Assembly (NCBI RefSeq): GCF_000174355.1
Contig: NZ_ACIS01000007.1
Span: forward strand, 124,001 to 188,000
DNA from: Pseudogulbenkiania ferrooxidans 2002
Lineage (GTDB): Bacteria; Pseudomonadota; Gammaproteobacteria; Burkholderiales; Chromobacteriaceae
Direction of reading: 5' to 3'
Length of the DNA: 64,000 bases
A program made the position numbers and the translations under genes. The notes beneath the pieces were generated by a model. It had not been told where the DNA came from and made no database searches. It saw nothing but the letters and a program-made list of their open reading frames with translations. Shown piece by piece: positions 30,827 through 40,080 of this stretch (within the stretch, counting starts at the first letter, position 1; each line of letters begins with the position of its first letter).

Positions 30827-31738
30827 ATGAAGCAGTACGGAAAAGTGGCAGTGATGATGGGTGGCACCTCGGCCGAGCGCGAGGTGTCGCTGATGAGCGG
30901 CGGCGGGGTGCTCAAGGCGCTGCAGAGCCAGGGCGTGGACGCGCACGCCTTCGACCCGGCCGAGAAGCCGCTCGCCGCGCTGAAGGACGAGGGATTCGAG
31001 CGCGTGTTCATCGCGCTGCATGGCCCGTTCGGCGAGGACGGCACGCTGCAGGGCGCGCTCGAGACCATGGGCATGCCGTACACCGGCTGTGGCGTGATGG
31101 CGTCGGCCATCGGCATGGACAAGTGGCGCACCAAGCTGCTGTGGCAGGGTGCCGGGCTGCCGATTCCGGCCTTCGTGCTGCTCGCCGACGACAGCAATTT
31201 CGCCGCGGTGGAAGCCCAGCTCGGCCTGCCGCTGTTCGTCAAGCCGGCCACCGAGGGTTCCAGCATCGGCGTCACCAAGGTGAAGCATCCGGGCGAATTG
31301 CGTGCCGCCTACGAAGAGGCGCGCCGCTACGACAAGCTGGTGATCGCCGAGGCCTTCGTCGGCGGCGGCGAGTACACCTGCGCCATCATCGGCGACAAGG
31401 CGCTGCCGACCATCAAGATCGAACCGGCTACCGAGTTCTACGACTACCAGGCCAAGTATTTCCGCGACGACACGGTGTACCGCTGCCCGTCCGGCCTGAG
31501 TGCGGAGGTGGAGCTGCGCGCGCGCGAACTGGCGCTGACCGCGTTCAAGGTGCTGGGCGGGCGCGGCTGGGGCCGGGTGGATTTCCTGATGGACGAGGCG
31601 GGCGGCATCTACCTGCTCGAGGTGAACACCTCGCCCGGCATGACCAGCCACAGCCTGGTGCCGATGGCGGCGCGGGTGGAAGGCTTGAGTTACGAGGAGC
31701 TGTGTCTGGCAATTCTGGACATGGCCCATGTGGGATAA
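30827..31738 (+). CDS. ddlB: D-alanine--D-alanine ligase
   Basis: 303 residues, ATP-grasp fold. [48 protein letters not shown] and [16 protein letters not shown] are DdlB motifs. It makes the D-Ala-D-Ala used by MurF. Its 3' end overlaps ftsQ by 11 bases. A clear GAAGGATAG site precedes the start. Confidence 0.97.
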   Translation: MKQYGKVAVMMGGTSAEREVSLMSGGGVLKALQSQGVDAHAFDPAEKPLAALKDEGFERVFIALHGPFGEDGTLQGALETMGMPYTGCGVMASAIGMDKWRTKLLWQGAGLPIPAFVLLADDSNFAAVEAQLGLPLFVKPATEGSSIGVTKVKHPGELRAAYEEARRYDKLVIAEAFVGGGEYTCAIIGDKALPTIKIEPATEFYDYQAKYFRDDTVYRCPSGLSAEVELRARELALTAFKVLGGRGWGRVDFLMDEAGGIYLLEVNTSPGMTSHSLVPMAARVEGLSYEELCLAILDMAHVG

Positions 31739-32456
31739 CCACCGGGCACTCAGGACCCTGGCGAATCTGCTGCTGGGGAGCTCGGTGATGATGGTGCTGT
31801 ACGCCGCCGGATTCTGGCTCACCCATTCACCGGTGTTTCCGGTGAAGAAGATCCAGATCCAGGGCCAGATGAAGAGGGTGACGCCGGAGCAGTTGCGTTA
31901 TATCGCCGAGCACGAGTTGCTGGGCACGTTCTTCACACTGAACATCGACAAGACCCGTGCCGCCTTCGGCAAGCTGCCGTGGGTGCGCGAGGCGCAGGTG
32001 CGGCGGCAGTGGCCGGACACGCTGCAGATCGAGGTCGAGGAACATGTGGCGATCGCGCGCTGGGGCGAGAACGGCCTGGTGAACAGCCGCGGCGAGTGGT
32101 TCGACGCCGCCAGCGACCAGCCGTTGCCGGTGTTGTACGGCCCCGCCGGGGCGCAGAAGGACATGGTCGCCATGCTGGCGGCGCTCAAGCCGGTGTTGCA
32201 GCCGGCCGGCCTCAAGCCGCAGCGGCTGTGGCTGTCGCCGCGCCGGGCATGGCGGGTGGAGTTGGATAACGGGGTGCAGGTGGAACTGGGACGCGGCGAC
32301 GTGGAAAAGCGCGCCGGCCTGTTCGCCACCCACTGGAAGGGAACGCTGGCCGCGCTGCCGTACCACATCGAGAGCGTGGACATGCGTTATCCCAATGGAT
32401 TCGCCGTGCGGATGCCCGATTACAAGGCACCGCCGGCTCACGGACAGAAGCAATAG
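31728..32456 (+). CDS. ftsQ: Cell division protein FtsQ
   Basis: 242 residues: short cytoplasmic tail, one membrane segment near residues 10-32, a POTRA domain ([20 protein letters not shown]) and the FtsQ beta domain ([20 protein letters not shown]). It scaffolds FtsL-FtsB and links early and late divisome proteins. The start overlaps ddlB, so the two are coupled. Confidence 0.95.
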   Translation: MWDNHRALRTLANLLLGSSVMMVLYAAGFWLTHSPVFPVKKIQIQGQMKRVTPEQLRYIAEHELLGTFFTLNIDKTRAAFGKLPWVREAQVRRQWPDTLQIEVEEHVAIARWGENGLVNSRGEWFDAASDQPLPVLYGPAGAQKDMVAMLAALKPVLQPAGLKPQRLWLSPRRAWRVELDNGVQVELGRGDVEKRAGLFATHWKGTLAALPYHIESVDMRYPNGFAVRMPDYKAPPAHGQKQ

Positions 32457-32471
32457 CAGTTGGAGCGACAG

Positions 32472-33713
32472 GTGAGCAAACCGAAAGAAAGCAAGAACAT
32501 GCTGGTTGGCCTCGACATCGGCACGTCGAAGATCGTGGCGATCGTCGCGGAAGTCCTTGAGGACGGACAGCTCAACATCATCGGCATGGGGCAGACGCCG
32601 TCGCGCGGTCTGAAGCGCGGCATGGTGGTCAACATCGAATCCACCGTGCAGGCCATCCAGCGCGCGCTGGAAGAGGCCGAGCTGATGGCCGACTGCAAGA
32701 TCCACGAGGTGTTTACCGGCATCGCCGGCAGCCACATCAAGAGCGTCAACTCGCACGGCATGGTGGCGATCAAGGACCGCGAGGTGATGCAGATGGACAT
32801 CGACCGCGTGATCGAAACCGCACGCGCGGTGACCATCCCGCCGGACCATCAGGTGCTGCACATCCTGACCCAGGAATACAGCATCGACGGCCAGGAAGGC
32901 GTGCGCGAGCCCTTGGGCATGAGCGGCGTGCGCCTGGAAGCCAAGGTGCACATCGTCACCGGCGCGGTGTCGGCGGCGCAGAACGTCACCAAGTGCGTGC
33001 GGCGCTGCGGCCTGGAAACCTCCGACCTGGTGCTGCAGCCGATGGCCTCGGCGCTGGCGGTGCTGTCCGAGGACGAGAAGGACCTGGGTGTGTGCCTGAT
33101 CGACATCGGCGGCGGCACCACCGACATCGCGGTGTACGCCAACGGCGCCATCCGGCACACCGCGGTGATCCCGATCGCTGGCGACCAGATCACCAACGAC
33201 ATCGCCATGGCCTTGCGCACCCCGACCAAGGAGGCCGAGGACATCAAGATCCAGCACGGCGTGGCGCTGGTCAGCCTGGCCGATCCGGGCCAGATGATCG
33301 AGGTGCCGGGAGTGGGCGAGCGCGGACCGCGCCAGATGTCGCGCTCGACCCTGGCCGAAGTGATTGAGCCGCGCGTCGAGGAACTCTTTCAATTGGTGCA
33401 GCAGGAACTGCGCCGCAGCGGTTTCGAGGAAATGCTGTCGTCCGGCATGGTGCTGACCGGCGGCGCCAGCCTGATGCCGGGCATGGTCGAGTTGGCCGAA
33501 GAGGTATTCCACCTGCCGGTGCGCATCGGCGTGCCGAAGTACGTCGGCGGCCTGGCCGAGGTGGTGAAGACGCCGCGCTTCTCCACCGGGGTCGGCCTGC
33601 TGCTGCACGGCAAGGAGCAGATTCACAGCAGTTACGTGGGAAGCAAGACCGAGTCCGCCGGGCTGGGTCAGATGATCTCGCGCATGAAGGCATGGTTTGC
33701 CGGCAACTTCTAA
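32472..33713 (+). CDS. ftsA: Actin-like divisome protein FtsA
   Basis: 413 residues. LVGLDIGTSKIVAIVAE, DIGGGTTDIAVYANG and LTGGASLMPGMVELAEE form the actin-fold nucleotide site. The C-terminal RMKAWFAGNF is the amphipathic membrane-targeting helix. FtsA tethers FtsZ to the membrane. I chose the GTG at 32472 because GGAG stands 6 bases upstream; a TTG at 32460 is less likely. Confidence 0.96.
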   Translation: MSKPKESKNMLVGLDIGTSKIVAIVAEVLEDGQLNIIGMGQTPSRGLKRGMVVNIESTVQAIQRALEEAELMADCKIHEVFTGIAGSHIKSVNSHGMVAIKDREVMQMDIDRVIETARAVTIPPDHQVLHILTQEYSIDGQEGVREPLGMSGVRLEAKVHIVTGAVSAAQNVTKCVRRCGLETSDLVLQPMASALAVLSEDEKDLGVCLIDIGGGTTDIAVYANGAIRHTAVIPIAGDQITNDIAMALRTPTKEAEDIKIQHGVALVSLADPGQMIEVPGVGERGPRQMSRSTLAEVIEPRVEELFQLVQQELRRSGFEEMLSSGMVLTGGASLMPGMVELAEEVFHLPVRIGVPKYVGGLAEVVKTPRFSTGVGLLLHGKEQIHSSYVGSKTESAGLGQMISRMKAWFAGNF

Positions 33714-33720
33714 GGGCCTG

Positions 33721-33753
33721 GCCACGTGTGCCGACTGCGGGTCGGCGCGTGGC
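33721..33753 (+). other. Strong two-part hairpin in the ftsA-ftsZ gap
   Basis: GCCACG (33721-33726) pairs with CGTGGC (33748-33753) and GCCGAC (33730-33735) with GTCGGC (33741-33746), around a 5-base loop. There is no T-run. It begins seven bases after the ftsA stop and could pause or process the transcript, or set ftsZ expression apart from ftsA. Confidence 0.5.
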
Positions 33754-33824
33754 GGGGCGGGCCGGTGCAGTACGGGCAAGCAGTAAATCGTTTGGGTTAG
33801 CTCATCTTTATTGAGGAGAGGGAA

Positions 33825-35015
33825 ATGAGCACGATGGTATTCGAAGTAATGCAGGAGACCGCCCAAGAGGCTGTCATCAAAGTCATCGGGGTCGGCGGCG
33901 GCGGATGCAACGCCATCGACAACATGATCGACAACAACGTGCGCGGCGTCGAGTTCATCTGCGCCAACACCGACGCGCAGGCGCTCAAGCGCAACCGCGC
34001 TTCGCAGAAGCTGCAGCTGGGCAACAACCTGACCAAGGGTCTGGGCGCTGGCGCCAATCCGGAAGTGGGCCGCAGCGCCGCACTGGAAGACCGCGAGCGC
34101 ATCGCCGAGATGCTGCGTGGGTCCAACATGGTGTTCGTCACCGCCGGCATGGGCGGCGGCACCGGCACCGGCGCGGCACCGGTGGTGGCCGAAGTGGCGC
34201 GCGAGCTGGGCATCCTCACCGTGGGCGTGGTGACGCGTCCGTTCGACCACGAGGGCAAGCGTCAGAAAGTGGCGCAGAACGGCATCGAGGACCTGAAGAA
34301 GCACGTCGACTCGCTGATCGTCATCCCCAACGAGAAGCTGATGGAAGTGCTGGGCGAAGACGTCACCATGCGCGAAGCGTTCCGCGCCGCCGACGACGTG
34401 CTCAAGGGTGCCGTGGCCGGCATCGCCGAAGTGATCACCTGCCCGGGCCTGATCAACGTCGACTTCGCCGACGTGCGTACTGTAATGGGCGAGATGGGCC
34501 TGGCGATGATGGGCTCCGCTTACGCCTCCGGCATCGACCGTGCCCGCGTCGCCGCGGAACAGGCCGTGGCCAGCCCGCTGCTCGACAACATCACGCTGGA
34601 AGGTGCGCGCGGCGTGCTGGTGAACATCTCCACCGCCCCGGGCTGCCTGAAGATGAGCGAATACCGCGAGATCATGGGCATCGTGCGTCATTACGCCGAC
34701 GACGAGGCGCAGATCAAGTTCGGTACCGCCGAAGTGGAAGACATGCCGGAAGACACCATCCGCGTGACCCTGATCGCGACCGGCCTGGGCAGCGCCAAGA
34801 AGGCCGCCCCGCGCGAGGAGCGTCCGGAGTACATCAAGATCGTCAAGACCGGCACCGACGACCGCGTCGGCGACTCGCTGAACTACGACGACTTCGATAC
34901 CCCGGCCATCATGCGCCAGCGCGGCCGTCGCACGCCGACCTCGACCGACTTCTCCAACCCGGAAGTGAGCGAGTCGTATGACATCCCGGCCTTCCTGCGC
35001 AAGCAGGCCGACTGA
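33825..35015 (+). CDS. ftsZ: Tubulin-like divisome GTPase FtsZ
   Basis: 396 residues. IKVIGVGGGGCNAIDNMI, the GTP loop GMGGGTGTGAAPVVAEVA and the T7-loop region VDFADVRTVMGEMG are present. The linker is short and the C-terminal peptide YDIPAFLRKQAD contacts FtsA and ZipA-type anchors. FtsZ polymerises into the ring that directs septum synthesis. A strong GAGGAGAGGG site precedes the ATG, consistent with its high expression. Confidence 0.98.
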   Translation: MSTMVFEVMQETAQEAVIKVIGVGGGGCNAIDNMIDNNVRGVEFICANTDAQALKRNRASQKLQLGNNLTKGLGAGANPEVGRSAALEDRERIAEMLRGSNMVFVTAGMGGGTGTGAAPVVAEVARELGILTVGVVTRPFDHEGKRQKVAQNGIEDLKKHVDSLIVIPNEKLMEVLGEDVTMREAFRAADDVLKGAVAGIAEVITCPGLINVDFADVRTVMGEMGLAMMGSAYASGIDRARVAAEQAVASPLLDNITLEGARGVLVNISTAPGCLKMSEYREIMGIVRHYADDEAQIKFGTAEVEDMPEDTIRVTLIATGLGSAKKAAPREERPEYIKIVKTGTDDRVGDSLNYDDFDTPAIMRQRGRRTPTSTDFSNPEVSESYDIPAFLRKQAD

Positions 35016-35071
35016 TTGTCATAAGCTATCGATGTGGTCCGGGTAATCAATAAAGCTCAGCTTTTCGCTGT

Positions 35072-35079
35072 GCTAGAAT
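35072..35079 (+). promoter_or_regulatory. Candidate extended -10 promoter for lpxC
   Basis: TGCTAGAAT is an extended -10 (TGn plus TAGAAT) about 34 bases upstream of lpxC in the 97-base gap after ftsZ. No good -35 is present, as is usual for extended -10 promoters. It would allow lpxC to be expressed apart from the division cluster. Confidence 0.5.
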
Positions 35080-35112
35080 GCTTGCGTCCGGATAGCAGGT
35101 AGGAAGTCACTG

Positions 35113-36027
35113 ATGATATTGCAGCGCACGCTACGACAAGCGATTAGCGCCACGGGCGTCGGTTTGCATTCCGGCGAGCGGGTGAAGCTCAGCCTGCTGC
35201 CTGCCGCGCCCGACAGCGGGATCGTATTCCGTCGCACCGACTTGCCCGGGTCGGAAGACGTGAAGGTGGATCCCTCGCTGGTGAACGACACGCGCCTCTC
35301 CTCTACGCTGGTCACCCCGACCGGCGTGCGTGTCGGCACCATCGAACACCTGATGTCGGCCTTTGCCGGGCTCGGCATCGACAACCTGGTGGTGGAGGTG
35401 ACCGCTGCGGAAATGCCCATCATGGACGGCTCCGCGGCCCCCTTCATCTACCTCTTGCAGTCCGCCGGCATCGTCGAGCAGGCGGTGCCCAAGCGCTTCA
35501 TCCGGGTGCTGAAGCCGGTCGAAGTGCGCGACGGCGACAAGTGGGTGCGCCTCGAGCCGTACGACGGCTTCAAGGTCGAGCTCGCCATCGAGTTCAACCA
35601 TCCGGCGTTCAACCGCGCGCCGCAGACGGTGGAGATCGATTTTTCCCGGCGCTCCTACATCGACGAAATCAGCCGTGCCCGCACCTTCGGCTTCATGCAC
35701 GAGGTCGAGTACATGCGCCAGCACGGCCTGGGCCTGGGCGGCAGCCTCGACAACGCCATCGTCATCGACGACGAATACGTACTGAACCCGGAGGGCCTGC
35801 GCTTCCCGGACGAGTTCGTGCGCCACAAGATTCTCGACGCCATCGGCGACCTCTACATCGTCGGTCATCCGCTGATTGCGGCGTTCTCCGGGCGCAAGTC
35901 CGGCCACGCCCTCAACAACCAGCTGCTGCGTAGCCTGCTCGCCACCCCCGGCGCCTGGGAGTACGTCAGCTTCAGCGACCCCGCCGAGGTGCCGTCGAGC
36001 TTCCACCGCCTGCCCGAGGTGGTGTGA
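35113..36027 (+). CDS. lpxC: UDP-3-O-acyl-GlcNAc deacetylase LpxC
   Basis: 304 residues. Zinc ligands lie in [14 protein letters not shown] and [15 protein letters not shown], with the catalytic His in [19 protein letters not shown] is also conserved. It carries out the first committed step of lipid A synthesis. It follows ftsZ as in many proteobacterial clusters, linking outer-membrane and wall growth. The start ATG has a GGAAGT site upstream. Confidence 0.98.
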   Translation: MILQRTLRQAISATGVGLHSGERVKLSLLPAAPDSGIVFRRTDLPGSEDVKVDPSLVNDTRLSSTLVTPTGVRVGTIEHLMSAFAGLGIDNLVVEVTAAEMPIMDGSAAPFIYLLQSAGIVEQAVPKRFIRVLKPVEVRDGDKWVRLEPYDGFKVELAIEFNHPAFNRAPQTVEIDFSRRSYIDEISRARTFGFMHEVEYMRQHGLGLGGSLDNAIVIDDEYVLNPEGLRFPDEFVRHKILDAIGDLYIVGHPLIAAFSGRKSGHALNNQLLRSLLATPGAWEYVSFSDPAEVPSSFHRLPEVV

Positions 36028-36061
36028 TGGCGGCCCCGGCCTTGCGGAGCGGGCGCGGCTG

Positions 36062-36244
36062 ATGCTGTGGGTGCTGCGCTTGTGGCTGTACGGCGCCATC
36101 CTGGTGCTGGGCTGGGCATTGATCAGCTACGCGCTGACGCGCAACCGCGACTACCTGCACCGCGCCGGCCGGCTGATCCGCTGGTCCGGCCTGTTGGCGG
36201 GGGCGATCACCTTCTTCTGGCTGATTGCGCGTTTCTTGCGCTAG
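36062..36244 (+). CDS. Small two-span membrane protein, unknown function
   Basis: 60 residues with two hydrophobic helices (LWLYGAILVLGWALISYAL and SGLLAGAITFFWLIARFL) joined by a basic loop (RNRDYLHRAGRLIR). It starts 34 bases after lpxC and has GGAG about 14 bases upstream, so it probably shares the lpxC transcript. I do not recognise a family. The length, topology and position support a real gene, but not strongly. Confidence 0.5.
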   Translation: MLWVLRLWLYGAILVLGWALISYALTRNRDYLHRAGRLIRWSGLLAGAITFFWLIARFLR

Positions 36245-36263
36245 CGCCACACTCTCGGCTCCA

Positions 36264-36405
36264 AGAGCCTGTTTACGATCTCGCGAGCTAGCGCGAGACA
36301 AGGCAAAAACGGCTGAGGAAGCGGCGTTTACCCGTGGTCAATGAGCCTTCCGAAGACGTTTTTAACGTCGTATCGCCGACGCGCAGCAGATCGTAAACAG
36401 GTTCT
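36264..36405. mobile_element. MITE-like element with 18-bp terminal inverted repeats
   Basis: The ends, AGAGCCTGTTTACGATCT (36264-36281) and AGATCGTAAACAGGTTCT (36388-36405), are inverted repeats matching at 17 of 18 positions. Inside are the hairpins CTCGCG/CGCGAG near 36280 and GACGTT-ttt-AACGTC (36355-36369). No coding capacity. No clear target-site duplication is seen. It separates the lpxC unit from moaC. Confidence 0.72.
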
Positions 36406-36423
36406 AACCGGCTGCGCCAAGCC

Positions 36424-36435
36424 TTCGGCCAACCT
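36424..36435 (-). repeat. Uptake-sequence-like 12-mer, exact, intergenic
   Basis: TTCGGCCAACCT on the plus strand (AGGTTGGCCGAA on the minus), 42 bases upstream of moaC. Confidence 0.75.
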
Positions 36436-36477
36436 GGCCGCGCGCTGGCCAGCCCTTTCCATTCCCAGGAGACCCCC

Positions 36478-36951
36478 GTGTCCGAACTGACCCATTTCGA
36501 CTCCCAGGGCCAGGCCCATATGGTGGACGTCGGCGCCAAGAGCGAGAGCCGCCGTCGTGCCGTGGCCGAGGGCGTGATTCGCATGCTGCCCGCCACCTTC
36601 GCGCTGATCCGCGACGGCGGCCACCAGAAGGGCGACGTGCTGGGCATCGCCCGTATCGCCGCCATCATGGCGTCCAAGCGCACCGCCGACCTGATTCCGC
36701 TGTGCCATCCCATCGCGCTGACCCGGGTCGGCACCGAGTTCACCCTGCTCGACGCGGAGTCGGCGGTGCGCCTCGAGGTGACCGCCGAAACCGTCGGCCG
36801 CACCGGCGTCGAGATGGAGGCGCTGACCGCGGTCAACGTCGGCCTCCTGACCATTTACGACATGTGCAAGGCGGTGGACCGCGGCATGGAAATCACCGGC
36901 GTGCGCCTGCTGGAAAAAGAGGGCGGCAAGTCGGGTCACTGGAAGGCGTGA
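36478..36951 (+). CDS. moaC: Cyclic pyranopterin monophosphate synthase MoaC
   Basis: 157 residues, standard MoaC length. [31 protein letters not shown] (active-site His), [20 protein letters not shown] and [20 protein letters not shown] are MoaC hallmarks. It completes the conversion of GTP to cPMP in molybdenum cofactor synthesis. Translation starts at a GTG behind AGGAG. No other moa gene is nearby. A secreted ParB-like gene follows directly. Confidence 0.97.
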   Translation: MSELTHFDSQGQAHMVDVGAKSESRRRAVAEGVIRMLPATFALIRDGGHQKGDVLGIARIAAIMASKRTADLIPLCHPIALTRVGTEFTLLDAESAVRLEVTAETVGRTGVEMEALTAVNVGLLTIYDMCKAVDRGMEITGVRLLEKEGGKSGHWKA

Positions 36952-36952
36952 G

Positions 36953-37654
36953 ATGCGGCTGAAGATTCTGTTGCTGTGGCTGGCGCTGCTGGTCGCGGCA
37001 CCGCTGGCCGCGGCGGAAGACGCCTGTACCCCCGACACGCCGGTAGGCACGGTGTGCCAGCTGGCGATCGCCGCGCTGCACCCGACCCAGCCCGGCATCG
37101 GCCTGCTGCAGGTGGAGCAGGACCTGGCCCATCTCGGCAAGAAGCCGCGCGCCAAGCTGCACAAGTACATGCTCAAGAAGCGCATTCCGGTGGTGATCGG
37201 GCCGGATGCCGGCTATTACCTGGTGGACGGCCATCACCTGACGCGCGAGCTGTGGACGCTGGGCCAGCGCGAGGTGCCGGTGGTGATCGAGGGGCGCTTA
37301 GAGAACCCGGCGACGTTCTGGCCCGAGATGCAGGCGCATCACTGGGCCTGGCTGGCCGACCAGCAGGGGAGGCCGGTGCTCCCCGAGACGCTGCCGCGTC
37401 GCATCCAGGACCTGCCCGATTATCCCTACCGTTCGCTGGCGGGGTTTGCCCAGCGTGCCGGGCTGTTCGACAAGCGCGACGAAGTCTATTTCGTCGAGTT
37501 CGCCTGGGCGCGTTACCTCGGCGAGCGGCTGCACTGGGCGCCGGTGACGCGCGCCACGCTGGCGCAGCGCCTGCGCGAAGCCAGCCGACTGGCGTGCCAG
37601 TCGGACGCCGCCGGCTTGCCGGGTTACCCCGGGCGGGCCTGTTCCCAGCCATGA
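36953..37654 (+). CDS. Secreted ParB/Srx-like (ParBc_2-type) protein
   Basis: 233 residues with a cleavable signal peptide (LLLWLALLVAAPLAAA). The following region, RAKLHKYMLKKRIPVVIGPD, GYYLVDGHHLTRELW and VPVVIEG, matches the ParB-like ParBc_2 family, in which the VDGHH motif replaces the G-E-R-R nucleotide box of plasmid ParB. The role is unknown; export makes a partition role unlikely. It starts one base after moaC ends, so it is probably co-transcribed with it. Confidence 0.75.
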   Translation: MRLKILLLWLALLVAAPLAAAEDACTPDTPVGTVCQLAIAALHPTQPGIGLLQVEQDLAHLGKKPRAKLHKYMLKKRIPVVIGPDAGYYLVDGHHLTRELWTLGQREVPVVIEGRLENPATFWPEMQAHHWAWLADQQGRPVLPETLPRRIQDLPDYPYRSLAGFAQRAGLFDKRDEVYFVEFAWARYLGERLHWAPVTRATLAQRLREASRLACQSDAAGLPGYPGRACSQP

Positions 37655-37699
37655 GCAGGCCTGCCGCCCGGCTGCCGCGGCAGGCGGGCGGGGGCCGCC

Positions 37700-38587
37700 T
37701 CAGTCGTGCAGTTCGGTCAGTTCGGTGCGCTTGGGGTCGGCCTCGCGGCTGACCAGCAGCACCGCGCCCAGGATCAGCAGCCCGCCCAGCGCCTGCGACA
37801 GCCCGATCGGCTCGCCCAGCAGCCCCCAGGCCAGCAACAGGGTGACGACCGGCTCCACCGTGGAGACCAGCGAGGCGCGCGTCGCGCCGATTTTTTCCAG
37901 TCCGTTGAGAAACAAGGCCACCGCCGCCACGGTGCAGATCAGCGCCATCATCCCGATCGCCAGCCAGCCGCGCGCCGAGTGCGGCGGCCCCCAGCCCTGC
38001 CAGGTGCTCTGCAGCGCATAGCTGGCGGCGGCGGACAGGATCACCACGCAGGTCGCGGCGAGCGGGTGGGTGCCGGCGGTGAAGCGGCTGCCGATCAGGA
38101 TGTAGCACGAATAGATCAGCGCCGCCCCCACGCCCAGCACCAGCCCGAGCGGGCGCGCCGAGAACTCCAGGCCGATGGTCACCGCGAGGCCGGACAGCGC
38201 CAGCAGCAGGGCGATCAGGCGCAGGGTGGTGAGGCGCTCGCCCAGCAGCATCGACAGCAGCAGCACCAGTACCGGGTAGAGGTAGAGCAGCAGCGCCACG
38301 GTGCCGGCCGAGGCATGGTTGAGCGCGTTGAAGTAGCACGCCGACATGCCGGCGTAGCCCACCGCGCCCATCACGATCAGCGCCAGCAGCGGACGGCCGG
38401 TCGGCCAAGGCAGGCGTTGCAGCGCCACCCAGGGCAGCAGCACCAGGCCGGCGATGACGAAGCGCAGCAGCAGCAGGGTGGTGGTGGAGGTACCGTCGGC
38501 GTAGGCGAAACGGGCCAGGATGGCCATGGTGCCGAAGGCGACGGCGGAAAGCAGGACCTGGATCAGGCCGATCAGCGAGGGAGGCAT
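37700..38587 (-). CDS. EamA/DMT family transporter
   Basis: 295 residues with ten membrane segments and two EamA repeats (first near LSAVAFGTMAILARF, second near YSCYILIGSRF). It probably exports a small metabolite or amino acid; the substrate cannot be read from sequence. It converges with the ParB-like gene. No regulator is adjacent. Confidence 0.88.
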   Translation of the reverse strand: MPPSLIGLIQVLLSAVAFGTMAILARFAYADGTSTTTLLLLRFVIAGLVLLPWVALQRLPWPTGRPLLALIVMGAVGYAGMSACYFNALNHASAGTVALLLYLYPVLVLLLSMLLGERLTTLRLIALLLALSGLAVTIGLEFSARPLGLVLGVGAALIYSCYILIGSRFTAGTHPLAATCVVILSAAASYALQSTWQGWGPPHSARGWLAIGMMALICTVAAVALFLNGLEKIGATRASLVSTVEPVVTLLLAWGLLGEPIGLSQALGGLLILGAVLLVSREADPKRTELTELHD

Positions 38588-38661
38588 CGGGGCAGCACGG
38601 GGGAAACAACGATCCCGCCATGCTGCCGGTTTTTCAGCGTGCTGTCATGTGGCCGGCCGGC

Positions 38662-39177
38662 TCAGCGCCACGGCGCCTTGCGCATCAGCACCACCGCTTC
38701 CTCGGCCGTTTTGGGCGCCCAGTTGTCCTGACACAGGTTTTCGCGCAGGCGGCGATGCAGCAGATCGTCGTATTCGATGTTGCGCCATGCGGGTTTCATC
38801 GATTCGATCCAGCGCCGGTTCACGGTGTCGCCGAAGGCGTAGCTGCGAATCTGCTTCTGCCGGCACTGCAGGCCTTCCGCGCTGAGGTTGACCGCACCGG
38901 ACGGGCTTACCACCTTGACGACGTAGCGCACCAGTTGCTCATCCGCCACGTTGACGCTCTTGGCATCGATGAAGTACTGGTTTTGCAGCGTATGGTGCAC
39001 GAAGAAGCCTACCCAGTCGGCGTCGACCGGGTAGGCGGGCAGGGCGTACGCGCCTTCTTCCCATGCCGGCAGGTCGTCCAGGGCGTAGTTCGTGTTCGGG
39101 CGCTTGATTTCTCCCGCGCTGGCGCCGGCGGCAAGCGTGCCGGCGCTCAGCGCCAGCAACGTGATCAGTCGTTTCAA
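38662..39177 (-). CDS. CNP1-like family exported protein
   Basis: 171 residues with a signal peptide (LITLLALSAGTLAAGASAG). The body contains LPAYPVDADWVGFFVHHT, YVVKVVSPSGAVNLSAEG and a Cys-containing C-terminal half (GLQCRQ, RENLCQDNWAP), as in CNP1-like proteins of betaproteobacteria. Function unknown; probably periplasmic. Its ATG overlaps the stop of the NRDE gene by four bases, so the pair is coupled. Confidence 0.82.
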   Translation of the reverse strand: MKRLITLLALSAGTLAAGASAGEIKRPNTNYALDDLPAWEEGAYALPAYPVDADWVGFFVHHTLQNQYFIDAKSVNVADEQLVRYVVKVVSPSGAVNLSAEGLQCRQKQIRSYAFGDTVNRRWIESMKPAWRNIEYDDLLHRRLRENLCQDNWAPKTAEEAVVLMRKAPWR

Positions 39178-39953
39178 AGGGGTCTCCTGGGGGACTGGAG
39201 CGGGCGCAGGCTGTAGTGCCGGCGTCCGGCCTCGCGGCCGGCCATGCTCCAGGTCAATTCCGAAAAGTGTACATCGCCGCGCCCGGCCACGGTCAACAGC
39301 ATGGAGCTGCGCGTGCCGTAGTCGCGGTCATTAATGAAGATCGGGGCGAGCCGCTTTTCCATGGCCAGCCCGACCCCGCTGTTGGGCAGCTGCTCCACCG
39401 GCGGCATGTGGTCGTCGGCCAGCCAGCGGAAGGCCTCGGCCTCGGAGGGCGGGCGGGGCAGGCCGCGCAGGGCTTCGGCCAACCTTTGCGCCTTGGGCCA
39501 GGGCGTGTCCAGCGTGGCGTTGGACAGGGTGTGGATGCCGGGGGTGAGACGGGTGAGGCGTGCGCCGCGGCTGTGGAAGTGGTAGAGGTCGTCGAGTTGG
39601 CCGAACAGCAGGTTGAACGGGGCGTAGCGGCCGTGCTCGGCCTTGAGCCAGGCGGCGAACGCCAGCGCGCTGTCCTCGCCGGTGACGAAGCGTGCCACCA
39701 GTTCGCCGCGCGTGCGCTCGCCGCGGCGCGCCAGGCCCTCGCGGATATTGGTGATGGCGGCGAAGCGGCCGCGCTTGTCGAGCGCCAGCCAGCTGCCGCC
39801 CGCCTGCAGATCGCGTCCGCCCAGCGTGTCCGGGTGTTCCGGCGCCCACCAGTCGAGCGGCGCCGACGGGCGCGCGTAGTATTCGTCACGGTTGGCGAGC
39901 AGCACCAGCGGGCCGAGGGCGGGGGTCTTGTAGGCGAAGGCGATCAGGCACAT
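39174..39953 (-). CDS. NRDE (TANGO2-like) family protein
   Basis: 259 residues. It opens MCLIAFAYKT and contains LLANRDEYYARPS, the Asn-Arg-Asp-Glu motif that names the family, with the N-terminal Cys exposed after Met removal. TWLALDKRGRFAAITNIREG-like sequence and GTRSSMLL also fit. A role in haem handling has been proposed for relatives. The ATG at 39953 is chosen because the essential Cys must be residue 2. An exact repeat copy encodes RLAE. Confidence 0.88.
   Translation of the reverse strand: MCLIAFAYKTPALGPLVLLANRDEYYARPSAPLDWWAPEHPDTLGGRDLQAGGSWLALDKRGRFAAITNIREGLARRGERTRGELVARFVTGEDSALAFAAWLKAEHGRYAPFNLLFGQLDDLYHFHSRGARLTRLTPGIHTLSNATLDTPWPKAQRLAEALRGLPRPPSEAEAFRWLADDHMPPVEQLPNSGVGLAMEKRLAPIFINDRDYGTRSSMLLTVAGRGDVHFSELTWSMAGREAGRRHYSLRPLQSPRRPL
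39474..39485 (-). repeat. Uptake-sequence-like 12-mer, exact
   Basis: AGGTTGGCCGAA on the minus strand, in-frame in the NRDE gene and read Arg-Leu-Ala-Glu. Confidence 0.75.
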
Positions 39954-40080
39954 GGCGGGAATCCGTAGCGGCGGGCACGGTGCCGAAGCGCTGGGTCCGG
40001 CGGAACCAGGCTTGGGGCCGTGCCCAACACGGCGTAAAATAAGCGGATTATTGTAACGTGAATGGCGCGGAGAAGCCGCT

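Noticed and set aside
33489-33500. GAGTTGGCCGAA in ftsA, and two similar words at 7346-7357 and 39594-39605
   Set aside because: Two mismatches each; they may be decayed copies but at this level chance and ordinary Leu-Ala-Glu or Phe-Gly-Gln coding explain them.
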